Program-made: the position numbers and the translations under genes
Assembly: GCA_033782935.1 (NCBI GenBank)
Contig: JAWQEG010000623.1
Location: 1,258,001 to 1,322,000 of the forward strand
DNA: 64,000 nucleotides
Origin: Petrolisthes cinctipes
Taxonomy: Eukaryota; Arthropoda; Malacostraca; Decapoda; Porcellanidae
Reading direction: 5' to 3'
Notes under the pieces: generated by a model
Seen by the model: only the letters and a program-made list of their open reading frames with translations
What the model was told of the DNA's origin: nothing
Databases searched by the model: none
Shown here: one piece after another, positions 48,401-61,900 of the stretch
Numbering within the stretch: the stretch's first letter is position 1
Layout of the letters: each line of letters opens with the position of its first letter

Positions 48401-50869
48401 TTTCGGGTGTTTTGAGGTTGAATTTGGGATATAAACGGGTGCAGAAGATTCATACACATATTGACTTTGGTCACCTAAAATATCGATTTTCAGCTTGTTT
48501 TGGGCCTTTATTTTGAAAATACTCTAAGACGGAGTAGGCAAGTACAGATCGCTTCTGGGACCCCAAAATATCGAATTTTCGGGTGTTTTGAGCCTGAATT
48601 TGAGATATAAACGGGTACCGAAGATGCATCCACATATCGACTTTGGTCACCTAAAATATCGATTTTCAGCTTGTTTTGGGCCTGTATTTTGAAAATACTC
48701 TAACACGGAGTAGGCATGAACAGATCGCTTCTTGGACCCCAAAATATCGAATTTTCGGGTGTTTTGAGCCTGAATTTGAGATATAAACGGGTACAGAAGA
48801 TGCATCCACATATCGACTTTTGGGCACCTAAAAGATTAATTTTCAGTATGTTTTGGGCCTGTATATTAAAAATACTCTAACACGGAGTAGGCATGTACAG
48901 ATCGCTTCTGGGACCCCAAAATATCAAATTTTTGGGTGTTTTGGGCCTGAATTTGAGATATCGACTTTGGGCACCTAAAATATCGATTTTTAGCATGTTT
49001 TGGGCCTATATTTTGAAAATATTCTAGCACTGAGTAGGCATGTACAGATCGCTTCTGGGACCCCAAAATATCGAATTTTCGGGTGTTTTGAGCCATAATT
49101 TGAGATATAAACGGGTACAGAAGATGCATCCACATATTGACTTTGGTCACCTAAAATATCGATTTTCAGCTTGTTTTGGGCCTGTATTTTGAAAATACTC
49201 TATCACGGAGTAGGCAAGTACAGATCGCTTCTTGGACCCAAAAATATCGAATTTTCGGGTGTTTTGAGCCATAATTTGAGATATAAACGGGTACAGAAGA
49301 TGCATCCACATATTGACTTTGGTCACCTAAAATATAGTTTTTTAGCTTGTATTGGGCCTGTATTTTGAAAATACTCTAACACGGAGTAGGCATGTACAGA
49401 TCGCTTCTGGGACCCAAAAATATCGAATTTTCGGGTGTTTTGAGGTTGAATTTGGGATATAAACGGGTGGAGAAGATGCACACACTTATTGACTTTGGTC
49501 ACCTAAAATATCGATTTTCAGCTTGTTTTGTGCCTGTATTTTGAAAATACTCTAACACGGAGTAGGCATGTACAGATCGCTTCTGGGACCCAAAAATATC
49601 GAATTTTCGGGTGTTTTGAGATTGAATTTGGGATATAAACGGGTGCAGAAGATGCACACACATATTGACTTTGGTCACCTAAAATATCGATTTTCAGCTT
49701 GTTTTGGGCCTGTATATTAAAAATACTCTAACACGGAGTAGGCAAGTACAGATCGCTTCTGGGACCCCAAAATATCGAATTTTCAGGTGTTTTGAGCCTG
49801 AATTTGAGATATAAACGGGTACAGAAGATGCATCCACATATCGACTTTTGGGCACCTAAAAGATCAATTTTCAGTATGTTTTGGGCCTGTATATTAAAAA
49901 TACTCTAACACGGAGTAGGCATGTACAGATCGCTTCTGGGACCCCAAAATATCGAATTTTTGGGTGTTTTGGGCCTGAATTTGAGATATCGACTTTGGGT
50001 ACCTAAAATATCGATTTTTAGCATGTTTTGGGCCTATATTTTGAAAATATTCTAGCACTGAGTAGGCATGTACAGATCGCTTCTGGGACCCAAAAATATC
50101 GAATTTTCGGGGGTTTTGAGGTAAAAATTGGGATATAAACGGGTGCAGAAGATTCATACACATATTGACTTTGGTCACCTAAAATATCGATTTTCAGCTT
50201 GTTTTGGGCCTGTATTTTGAAAATACTCTAACACGGAGTAGGCATGTACAGATCGCTTCTGGGACCCAAAAATATCGAATTTTCGGGTGTTTTGAGGTTG
50301 AATTTGGGATATAAACGGGTGGAGAAGATGCACACACATATTGACTTTGGTCACCTAAAATATCGATTTTAAGCTTGTTTTGGGACTGTATTTTGAAAAT
50401 ACTCTAACACGGAGTAGGCATGTACAGATCGCTTCTGGGACCCAAAAATATCGAATTTTCGGGTGTTTTGAGGTTGAATTTGGGATATAAACGTGTGCAG
50501 AAGATGCACACACATATTGACTTTGGTCACCTAAAATATCGATTTTCAGCTTGTTTTGGGCCTGTATATTAAAAATACTCTAACACGGAGTAGGCAAGTA
50601 CAGATCGCTTCTGGGACCCCAAAATATCGAATTTTCAGGTGTTTTGAGCCTGAATTTGAGATATAAACGGGTACAGAAGATGCATCCACATATCGACTTT
50701 TGGGCACCTAACAGATCAATTTTCAATATGTTTTGGGCCTGTATATTAAAAATACTCTAACACGGAGTAGGCATGAACAGATAGCTTCTGGGACCCCAAA
50801 ATATCGAATTTTTGGGTGTTTTGGGCCTGAATTTGAGATATCGACTTTGGGCACCTAAAATATCGATTT
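45471..50869 (+). repeat. Satellite with 1.5-1.6 kb spaced duplications
   Basis: Blocks at 46401 and 48014 match at a shift of 1,613 bp, while neighbouring blocks at 46769 and 48235 match at 1,466 bp. The 147-bp difference equals exactly one short unit, gained or lost between them. From 48.6 to 50.7 kb units of the gaggttgaatttggg subtype follow one another almost without short units. No gene seen. Confidence 0.7.
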
Positions 50870-52513
50870 TTAGCATGTTTTGGGCCTATATTTTGAAAAT
50901 ATTCTAGCACTAAGTAGGCATGTACAAATCACTTCTGGGACCCCAAAATATCGAATTTTCGGGGGTTTTGAGCCTGAATTTGAGATATAAACGGGTACAG
51001 AAGATGCATTCACATATTGACTTTGGGCACCTAAAATATCGATTTTCATCATGTTTTGGGCCTGTATTTTGAAAATACTCTAAATAGGAGTAAGCATGTA
51101 CAGATCGCTTCTGGGACCCAAAAATATCGAATTCTCGGGTGTTTTGAGGTTGAATTTAGGATATAAACGGGTGCAGAAGATTCATACACATATTGACTTT
51201 GGTCACCTAAAATATCGATTTTCAGCTTGTTTTGGGCCTGTATATTGAAAATACTCTAACACGGAGTAGGCATGTACAGATAGCTTCTGAGACCCCAAAA
51301 TATCGGATTTTTGGGTGTTTTGGGCCTGAATTTGAGATATCGACTTTGGGCACCTAAAATATCGATTTTTAGCATGATTAGGGCCTATATTTTGAAAATA
51401 TTCTAGCACTGAGTAGGCATGTACAGATCGCTTCTGGGACCCCAAAATATCGAATTTTCTGGTGTTTTGGGCCTGAATTTGAGATATCGACTTTGGGCAC
51501 CTAAAATATCGATTTTTAGCATGTTTTGGACCTATATTTTGAAAATATTCTAGCACTAAGTAGGCATGTACAAATCACTTCTGGGACCCCAAAATATCGA
51601 ATTTTCGGGTGTTTTGAGCCTGAATTTGATATATAAACCGGTACAGATGATGCATGCACATATCGACTTTGGACACTTAAAATATCGATTTTTAGCATGT
51701 TTTGAGCCTGTATTTTGAAAACATTCTAGCACTGAGTAGGCATGTACAGATCGCTTCTGGGTTCCCAAAATATCGAATTTTCGTGGGTTTTGAGCCTGAA
51801 TTTGAGATATAAACGGTTACAGAAGATGCATTCACATATTGACTTTGGGCACCTAAAATATCGATTTTCATCATGTTTTGGGCCTGTATTTTGAAAATAC
51901 TCTAAATAGGAGTAGGCATGTACAGATCGCTTCTGGGACCCAAAAATATCGAAATTTCGGGTGTTTTGAGGTTGAATTTAGGATATAAACGGGTGCAGAA
52001 GATTCATACACATTTTGACTTTGGTCACCTAAAATATCGATTTTCAGCTTGTTTTGGGCCTGTATATTGAAAATACTCTAACACAGAGTAGGCATGTACA
52101 GATAGCTTCTGGGACCTCAAAATATCGGATTTTTGGGTGTTTTGGGCCTGAATTTGAGATATCGACTTTGGGCACCTAAAATATCGATTTTTAGCATGTT
52201 TTGGGCCTATATTTTGAAAATATTCTAGCACTGAGTAGGCATGTACAGATCGCTTCTGGGACCCCAAAATATCAAATTTTCGGGTTTTTTGGGCCTGAAT
52301 TTGAGATATCGACTTTGGGCACCTAAAATATCGATTTTTAGCATGTTTTGGGCCTATATTTTGAAAATATTCTAGCACTAAGTAGGCATGTACAAATCAC
52401 TTCTGGGACCCCAAAATATCGAATTTTCGGGTGTTTTGAGCCTGAATTTGAGATATAAACGGGTACAGATGATGCATGCACATATCGACTTTGGACACTT
52501 AAAATATCGATTT
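50870..52513 (+). repeat. Higher-order repeat, 822 bp x 2
   Basis: Copies at 50870-51691 and 51692-52513, with markers cgattttcatcatgttttgg and actctaaataggagtaa (second copy aggagtagg) at a shift of 822 bp. A few substitutions separate the copies. Confidence 0.78.
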
Positions 52514-55500
52514 TTAGCATGTTTTGAGCCTATTTTTTGAAAACATTCTACCACTGAGTAGGCATGTACAGATCGCTTCTGGGACCCAAAAATACCGTAT
52601 TTTCGGGTGTTTTGAGGTTGAATTTGGAATATAAACGGGTGCAGAAGATGCATACACATATTGACTTTGGTCACCTAAAATATCGATTTTAAGCTTGTTT
52701 TGGGCCTGTATTTTGAAAATACTCCAACACGGAGTAGGCAAGTATAGATCGCTTCTGGGACCCCGAAATATCGAATTTTCGGGTGTTTTGAACCTGATTA
52801 TGAGATATAAACGGGTACAGAAGATGCATCAACATATCGACTTTTGGGCACCTAAAAGATCAATTTTCAGTAAGTTTTGGGCCTGTATATTAAAAATACT
52901 CTAACACGGAGTAGGCATGTACAGATCGTTTCTGGGACCCCAAAATATCGAATTTTTGGGTGTTTTGGGCCTGAATTTGAGATATCGACTTTTTGCACCT
53001 AAAATATCGATTTTTAGCATGTTTTGGGCCTATATTTTGAAAATATTTTAGCACTGAGCAGGCATGTACAGATCGCCTCTGGGACCCCAAAATATCGAGT
53101 TTTCGGGTGTTTTGAGCCTGAATTTGAGATATAAACAGGTACAGAAGATGCATGCACATATTGACTTTTGGGCACCTAAAATATCGATTTGGAGCATGTT
53201 TTGGGTCTGTATCTTGAAAACATTCTAACTAGGAGTAGGGATGTACAGATCGCTTTTTTGACCCCAAAGTATCGAATTTTCGAGTGTTTTGAACCTGAAT
53301 TTGAGATATAAACGGGTACAGAAGATGCATCCACATATCGACTTTTGGGCACCTAAAATATCAATTTTCAGTAAGTTTTGGGCCTGTATATTAAAAATAC
53401 TCTAACACGGAGTAGGCATGTACAGTTCGCTTCTGGGACCCCAAAATATCAAATTTTCGGGTGTTTTTTTGCTTGATTTTGAGATATCGACTTTGGGCAC
53501 CTAAATCATCGATTTTTAGCCTGTTTTGGGTCGGTATTTTGAAAATATTCTAGCACTTAGTAGGCATGTACAGATCGCTTCTGGGACCCCAAAATATCGA
53601 ATTTTCGGGTGTTTTGATCCTGAATTTGAGATATAAACGGGTACAGATGATGCATGCACTTATCGACTTTGGACACTTAATATATCGATTTTTAGCATGT
53701 TTTGAGCCTATATTTTGAAAACATTCTAGCACTGAGTAGGCATGTACAGATCGCTTCTGGGTTCCCAAAATATCGAATTTTCGGGTGTTTTGAGCCTGAA
53801 TTTGAGATATAAACGGGTACAGAAGATGCATCCACATATCGACTTTGGTCACCTAAAATATCGATTTTCAGCTTGTTTTGGGCCTGTATTTTGAAAATAC
53901 TCTAACACACAGTAGGCATGTACAGATAGCTTCTGGGACCCCAAAATATCGGATTTTTGGGTGTTTTGGGCCTGAATTAGAGATATCGACTTTGGGCACC
54001 TAAAATATCGATTTTTAGCATGTTTAGGGCATATATTTTGAAAATATTCTAGCACTGAGTAGGCATGTACAGATTGCTTCTGGGACCCCAAAATATCGAA
54101 TTTTCGGGTGTTTTGGGCCTGAATTTGAGATATCGACTTTGGGCATCTAAAATATCGATTTTTAGCATGTTTTGGGCCTATATTTTGAAAATATTCTAGC
54201 ACTAAGTAGGCATGTACAAATCACTTCTGGGACCCCAAATTATCGAATTTTCGGGTGTTTTGAGCCTGAATTTGAGATATAAACGGGTACAGATGATGCA
54301 TGCACATATCGACTTTGGACACTTAAAATCGATTTTTAGCATGTTTTGAGCCTATATTTTGAAAATACTCTAATTAGGAGTAGGTATGTACAGATCGCTT
54401 CTGGGACCCAAAAATATCGAATTTTCGGGTGTTTTGAGGTTGAATTTGGGATTTAAACGGGTGCAGGAGATGCACACACATCTTGACTTTGGTCACCTAA
54501 AATATCGATTTTCAGCTTGTTGTGGGCCTGTATTTTGAAAATACTCTAACACGGAGTACGCAAGTACAGATCGCTTCTAGGACCCCAAAATATCGAATTT
54601 TCGGGTGTTTTCAGCCTGAATTTGAGATATAAACGGGTACAGAAGATGCATCCACATATCGACTTTTGGGCACCTAAAAGATCAATTTTCAGTATGTTTT
54701 GGGCCTGTATTTTGAAAATACTCTAACACGGAGTAGGCATGTACAGATCGCTTCTGGGACCCCAAAATATCGAATTTTTGGGTGTTATGGGCCTGAATTT
54801 GAGATATCGACTTTGGGCATCTAAAATATCGATTTTTAGCATGTTTTGGGCCTATATTTTGAAAATATTCTAGCACTGAGTAGGCATGTACAGATCGCTT
54901 CTAGGACCCAAAAATACCGAATTTTCGGGTGTTTTGAGCCTGAATTTGAGATATAAACGGGTACAGAAGATGCATGCACATATTGACTTTGGGCACCTAA
55001 AATATCGATTTTCAGCATGTTCTGGGCATGTGTTTTGAAAATACTCTAACTAGGACTAGGCATGTACAGATCGCTTCTGGGACCCAAAAATATCGAATTT
55101 TTGGGTGTTTTGAGGTTGAATTTGGGATATAAACGGGTGCAGAAGATTCATACACATATTAACTTTGGTCACCTAAAATATCGATTTTCAGCTTGTTTTG
55201 GGCCTGTATTTTGAAAATACTCTAACACGGAGTAGGCAAGTACAGATCGCTTCTGGGACCCCAAAATATCGAATTTTCGGGTGTTTTGAGACTGAATTTG
55301 AGATAAAAAACGGGTACCGTAGATGCATCCACATATCGACTTTGGTCACCTAAAATATCGATTTTTAGCTTGTTTTGGGCCTGTATTTTGAAAATACTCT
55401 AACATGGAGTAGGCAAGTACAGATCGCTTCTGGGACCCCAAAATATCGAATTTTCGGGTGTTTTGAGCCTGAATTTGAGATTTAAACGGGTACAGAAGAT

Positions 55501-58500
55501 GCATCCACATATCGTCTTTTGGGCACCTAAAAGATTAATTTTCAGTATGTTTTGGGCCTGTATATTAAAAATACTCTAACACGGAGTAGGCATGTACAGA
55601 TCGCTTCTGGGACCCCAAAATATCGAATTTTTGGGTGTTTTGGGCCTGAATTTGAGATATCGACTTTGGGCACCTATAATATCGATTTCTAGCATGATTT
55701 GGGCCTATATTTTGAAAATATTCTAGCACTGAGTAGGCATGTACAGATCGCTTCTGGGACCCCAAAATATCGAATTTTCGGGTGTTTATACCCTGAATTT
55801 GAGATATAAACGGGTACAGATGATGAATGCACATATCGACTTTGGACAATTAAATTATCGATTTTTAGCTTGTTTTGAGCCCATATTTTGAAAACATTCT
55901 AGCACTGAGTAGGCATGTACAGATCGCTTCTGGGACCCAAAAATATCGAATTTTCGGGTGTTTTGAGGTTGAATTTGGGATATAAACGGGAGCAGAAGAT
56001 TCATACACATATTGACTTTGGTCACCTAAAATATCGATTTTCAGCTTGCTTTGGACCTGCATTTTGAAAATACTCTAACACTAAGTAGGCATGTACAAAT
56101 CACTTCTGGGACCCCAAAATATCGAATTTTCGGGTGTTATGAGCCTGAATTTGAGATATAAACGGGTACAGATGATGCATGCACATAGCGACTTTGGACA
56201 CTTAAAATCGATTTTTAGCATGTTTTTAGCCTATATTTTGAAAACATTCTAGCACTGAGTAGGCATGTACAGATCGCTTCTGGGACCCAAAAATATCGAA
56301 TTTTTAGGTGTTTTGAGGTTGAATTTGGGATATAAACGGGTGCAGAAGATGCACACACATAGTGACTTTGGTCACCTAAAATATCGATTTTCAGCTTGTT
56401 TTGGGCCTGTATTTTGAAAATACTCTAACACGGAGTAGGCATGTACAGATAGCTTCTGGGACCCCAAAATATCGAATTTTTGGGTGTTTTGGGCCTGAAT
56501 TTGAGATATCGACTTTGGGCACCTAAAATATCGATTTTTAGCATGTTTAGGGCCTATATTTTGAAAATATTCTAGCACTGAGTAGGCATGTACAGATCGC
56601 TTTTGGGACCCCAAAATATCGAATTTTCGGGTGTTTTGGGCCTGAATTTGAGATATCGAATTTGGGCACCTAAAATATCGATTTTTAGCATGTTTTGGGC
56701 CTATATTTTGAAAATATTCTAGCACTAAGTAGGCATGTACAAATCACTTCTGGGACCTCAAAATATCGAATTTTCGGGTGTTTTGAGCCTGAATTCGAGA
56801 TATAAACGGGTACATATGATGCATGCACATATCGACTTTGGACACTTAAAATATCGATTAATAGCATGTTTTGAGCCTATATTTTGAAAACATTCTAGCA
56901 CTGAGTAGGCATGTACAGATCGCTTCTGGGTTCCCAAAATATCGAATTTTCGGGTGTTTTGAGGCTGAATTTGAGATATAAACGGGTACAGAAGATGCAT
57001 GCACATATTGACTTTGGGCACCTAAAATATCGATTTTCATCATGTTTTGGGCCTGTATTTTGAAAATACTCTAACACGGAGTAGGCAAGTACAGATCGCT
57101 TCTGGGACCCCAAAATATCGAATTTTCGGGTGTTTTGAGCCTGAATTTGAGATATAAACGGGTACAGAAGATGCATCCACATATCGACTTTTGTTCACCT
57201 AAAAGATTAATTTTCAGCTTGTTTTGAGCCTGTATATTAAAAATACTCTAACACGGAGTAGGCATGTACAGATCGCTTCTGGGACCCCAAAATATCGAAT
57301 TTTCGGGTGTTTTGGGCCTGAATTTGAGATATCGACTTTGGGCACCTAAAATATCGATTTTTAGCATGTTTTGGGCCTATATTTTGAAAATATTCTAGCA
57401 CTGAGTAGGCATGTACAGATCGCTTCTGTGACCCCAAAATATCGAATTTTCGGGTGTTTTGAGCCTGAATTTGAGATATAAACGGGTACAGATGATGCAT
57501 GCACATATCGACTTTGGACACTTAAAATATCGATTTTTAGTATGTTTTGAGCCTATATTTTGAAAACATTCTACCACTGAGTAGGCATGTACAGATCGCT
57601 TCTAGGACCCAAAAATACCGAATTTTCGGGTGTTTTGAGCCTGAATTTGAGATATAAACGGGTACAGAAGATGCATCCACATATCGACTTTTGGGCACCT
57701 AAAAGATTAATTTTCAGTATGTTTTGGGCCTGTATATTAAAAATACTCTAACACTGAGTAGGCATGTACAGTTCCCTTTTGGGACCCCAAAATATCGAAT
57801 TTTTGGGTGTTTTGGGCCTGAATTTGAGATATCGACTTTGGGCACCTAAAATATCGATTTCTAGCATGATTTGGGCCTATATTTTGAAAATATTCTAGCA
57901 CTGAGTAGGCATGTACAGATCGCTTCTGGGACCCCAAAATATCGAATTTTCGGGTGTTTATACCCTGAATTTGGGATATAAACGGGTACAGATGATGAAT
58001 GCACATATCGACTTTGGACAATTAAATTATCGATTTTTAGCTTGTTTTGAGCCCATATTTTGAAAACATTCTAGCACTGAGTAGGCATGTACAGATCGCT
58101 TCTGGGACCCAAAAATATCGAATTTTCGGGTGTTTTGAGGTTGAATTTGGGATATAAACGGGAGCAGAAGATTCAACACATATTGACTTTGGTCACCTAA
58201 AATATCGATTTTCAGCTTGCTTTGGGCCTGTATTTTGAAAATACTCTAACACTAAGTAGGCATGTACAAATCACTTCTGGGACCCCAAAATATCGAATTT
58301 TCGGGTGTTATGAGCCTGAATTTGAGATATAAACGGGTACAGATGATGCATGCACATAGCGACTTTGGACACTTAAAATCGATTTTTAGCATGTTTTTAG
58401 CCTATATATTGAAAACATTCTAGCACTGAGTAGGCATGTACAGATAGCTTCTGGGACCCCAAAATATCGAATTTTTGGGTGTTTTGGGCCTGAATTTGAG

Positions 58501-58999
58501 ATATCGACTTTGGGCACCTAAAATATAGATTTTTAGCATGTTTAGGGCCTATATTTTGAAAATATTTTAGCCCTAAGTAGGCATGTACAAATCACTTCTG
58601 GGACCCCAAAATATCGAATTTTCGGGTGTTTTGAGCCTGAATTTGAGATATAAACGGGTACAGATGATGCATGCACATATCGAATTTTGACACTTAAAAT
58701 CGATTTTTAGCATGTTTTGAGCCTATATTTTGAAAATACTCTAATTAGGAGTAGGCATGTACAGATCGCTTCTGGGACCCAAAAATATCGAATTTTTGGG
58801 TGTTTTGAGGTTGAATTTGGGATATAAACGGGTGCAGAAGATAAACACACATATTGACTTTTGTCACCTAAAATATCGATTTTCAGTTTGTTTTGGGCCT
58901 GTATATTAAAAATACTCTAACACGGAGTAGGCATGTACAGATCGCTTCTGGGACACCAAAATATCGAATTTTTGGGTGTTTTGGGCCTGAATTTGAGAT
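52514..58999 (+). repeat. Satellite with a 2,172-bp spaced duplication
   Basis: The stretch at about 55480-56270 recurs at about 57650-58440: tctagcatgatttgggcc lies near 55686 and 57858, and cagcttgctttgg near 56041 and 58213. Rare variants (ggtgtttataccctg, acatagcgactttgg) are shared by both copies. The sequence between them is ordinary satellite. No gene seen. Confidence 0.75.
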
Positions 59000-61900
59000 A
59001 TCGACTTTGGGCATCTAAAATATCGATTTTCAGCATGTTCTGGGCCTGTGTTTTGAAAATACTCTAACTAGGAGTAGGCATGTACAGATCGCTTCTGGGA
59101 CCCAAAAATATCGAATTTTCGGGTGTTTTAAGCCTGAATTTGAGATATAAACGGGTACAGAAGATGCATGCACATATCGACTTTGGACACTTAAAATATT
59201 GATTTTTAGCATGTTTTGAGCCTATATTTTGAAAACATTCTAGCACTGACTAGACATGTACAGATCGCTTCTGGGACCCAAAATTATTGAATTTTCGGGT
59301 GTTTTGAGGTTGAATTTAAGATATAAACGAGTGTTCTAAGATGCATACACATGCTGACTTTGGGCTCCAAAAATATCGATTTTCAGCATTTTTTGGGCCT
59401 GCATCTGAGTAGGCATGTACAGATCGCTTCTGGGACCCCAAAATATCGAATTTTCCGGTGTTTGGAGCCTGAATTTGAGATATAAACGGGTACAGAAGAT
59501 ACATGCACATATCGACTTTTGGGCACCTAAAAGATCGATTTTCAGTATGTTTTGTGCCTGTATTTTGAAAATATTCTAACACGGAGTAGGCATGTACAGT
59601 TCGCTTCTGGAACCCCAAAATATCGAATTTTTGGGTGTTTTGGGCCTGAATTTGAGATATCGACTTTGGGCAACTAAAATATCGATTTTTAGTATGTTTT
59701 GGGCCCATATTTTGAAAATATTCTAGCACTGAGTAGGCATGTACAGATCGCTTCTGAGACCCCAAAATACCGAATTTTCGGGTGTTTTGGGCCTGAATTT
59801 GAGATATCGACTTTGGGCATCTAAAATATCGATTTTTAGCATGTTTTGGGCCTATATTTTGAAAATATTCTAGCACTAAGTAGGCATGTACAGATCACTT
59901 CTGGGACCCCAAAATATCGAATTTTTGGGTGTTTTGAGCCTGAATTTGAGATATAAACGGGTACAGAAGATGCATCCACATATCAACTTTGGACACTTAA
60001 AATATCGATTTTTAGCATGTTTTGAGCCTATATTTTGAAAAAATTCTAGCACTGAGTAGGCATGTACAGATCGCTTTTGGGACCCAAAAATATCGAATTT
60101 TTGGGTGTTTTGAGGTAGAATTTGGAATATAAACGGGTACAGAAGATGCATGCACATATCGACTTTTGGGTACCTAAAAGTTCGATTTTTAGTATGTTTT
60201 GGTCCTTTATTTTGAAAATACTCTAACACGGAGTAGGCATGTACAGTTAGCTTATGGGACCCCAAAATATCAAATTTTCGGGTGTTTTGGGCTTGATTTT
60301 GAGATATCGACTTGGGGCACCTAAAACATCGATTTTTAGCATGTTTTGGGTCTGTATTTTAAAAATATTCTAGCACTGAGTAGGCATGTACAGATCGCTT
60401 CTGGGACCCCAAAATACCGAATTTTCAGGTGTTTTGGGCCTGAATTTGAGATATCGACTTTGGGCATCTAAAATATCGATTTTTAGCATGTTTTGGGCCT
60501 ATATTTTGAAAATATTCTAGCACTAAGTAGGCATGTACAGATCGCTTCTGGGTTCCCAAAATATCGAATTTTCGGGTGTTTTGAGCCTGAATTTGAGATA
60601 TAAACGGGTACAGAAGATGCATCCACATATCGACTTTGGACACTTAAAATATCGATTTTTAGCATGTTTTGAGCCTATATTTTGAAAACATTCGAGCACT
60701 GAGTAGGCATGTACAGATCGCTTCTGGGTTCCCAAAATATCGAATTTTCTGGTGTTTTGAGCCTGAATTTGAGATATAAACGGGTACAGAAGATGCATGC
60801 ACATATTGACTTTGGGCACCTAAAATATCGATTTTCATCATGTTTTGGGCCTGTATTTTGAAAATACTCTAACTATGAGTAATCATGTACAGATCGCTTC
60901 TGGGACCCCAAAATATCGAATTTTCCGGTGTTTTGGGCTTGATTTTGAGACATCGACTTTGGGCACCTAAAACATCGATTTTTAACATGTTTTGGGTCTG
61001 TATCTTGAAAACATTCTAACTAGGAGTAATGATTTACAGATCGTTTCTAGGACCCCAAAATATCGAATTTTCGGGTGTTTTGAGTTTGAATTTGAGATAT
61101 AAACGGGTACAGAAGATGCATGCACATATCTACTTTTGGGCACCTAAAATATCGATTTTGAGCTTGTTTTGGGCCTGTATTTTGAAAATACTCTAACACG
61201 GAGTAGGCAAGTACAGATCACTTCTGGGACCCCAAAATATCGAATTTTCGGGTGTTTTGAGCCTGAAATTGAGATATAAACTGGTACAGGAGAAACATGC
61301 ACATATCGATTTTGGACACTTAAAATATCGATTTTTAGCATGTTTTGGGCCTATATTTTGAAAATATTCTAGCACTGAGTAGGCATGTACATATCGCTTC
61401 TGTGACCCCAAAATATTGAATTTTTGGGTGTTTTGAGTCTGAATTTGAGATATAAACGGGTACAGAAAATGCATGTTTTGGGCCTGTATTTTGAAATTAC
61501 TCTAACACGGAGTAACCATGTACAGATCGCTTCTTGGACCCCAAAATATCGAATTTTTGGGTGTTTTGAGCCTGAATTTGAGATATAAACGGGTACTGAA
61601 TATGCATGCTCATATCGACTTATGGGCACCTAAAATATCGATTTTGAGCATGTTTTGGGTATGTATCTTGAAAACATTCCAACTAGGAGTAGGCATGTAC
61701 AGATCGCTTCTAGGACCCAAAAATACCGAATTTTTGGGAGTTTTGAGCCTGAATTTGAGATATAAACGGGTACAGAAAATGCATGCACATATCGACTTTG
61801 GACACTTAAAATATTGATTTCTAGCATCTTTTGAGACTATATTTTGAAAACATTCTAGCACTGAGTAGGCATGTACAGATCGCATCTGGGACCCCAAAAT

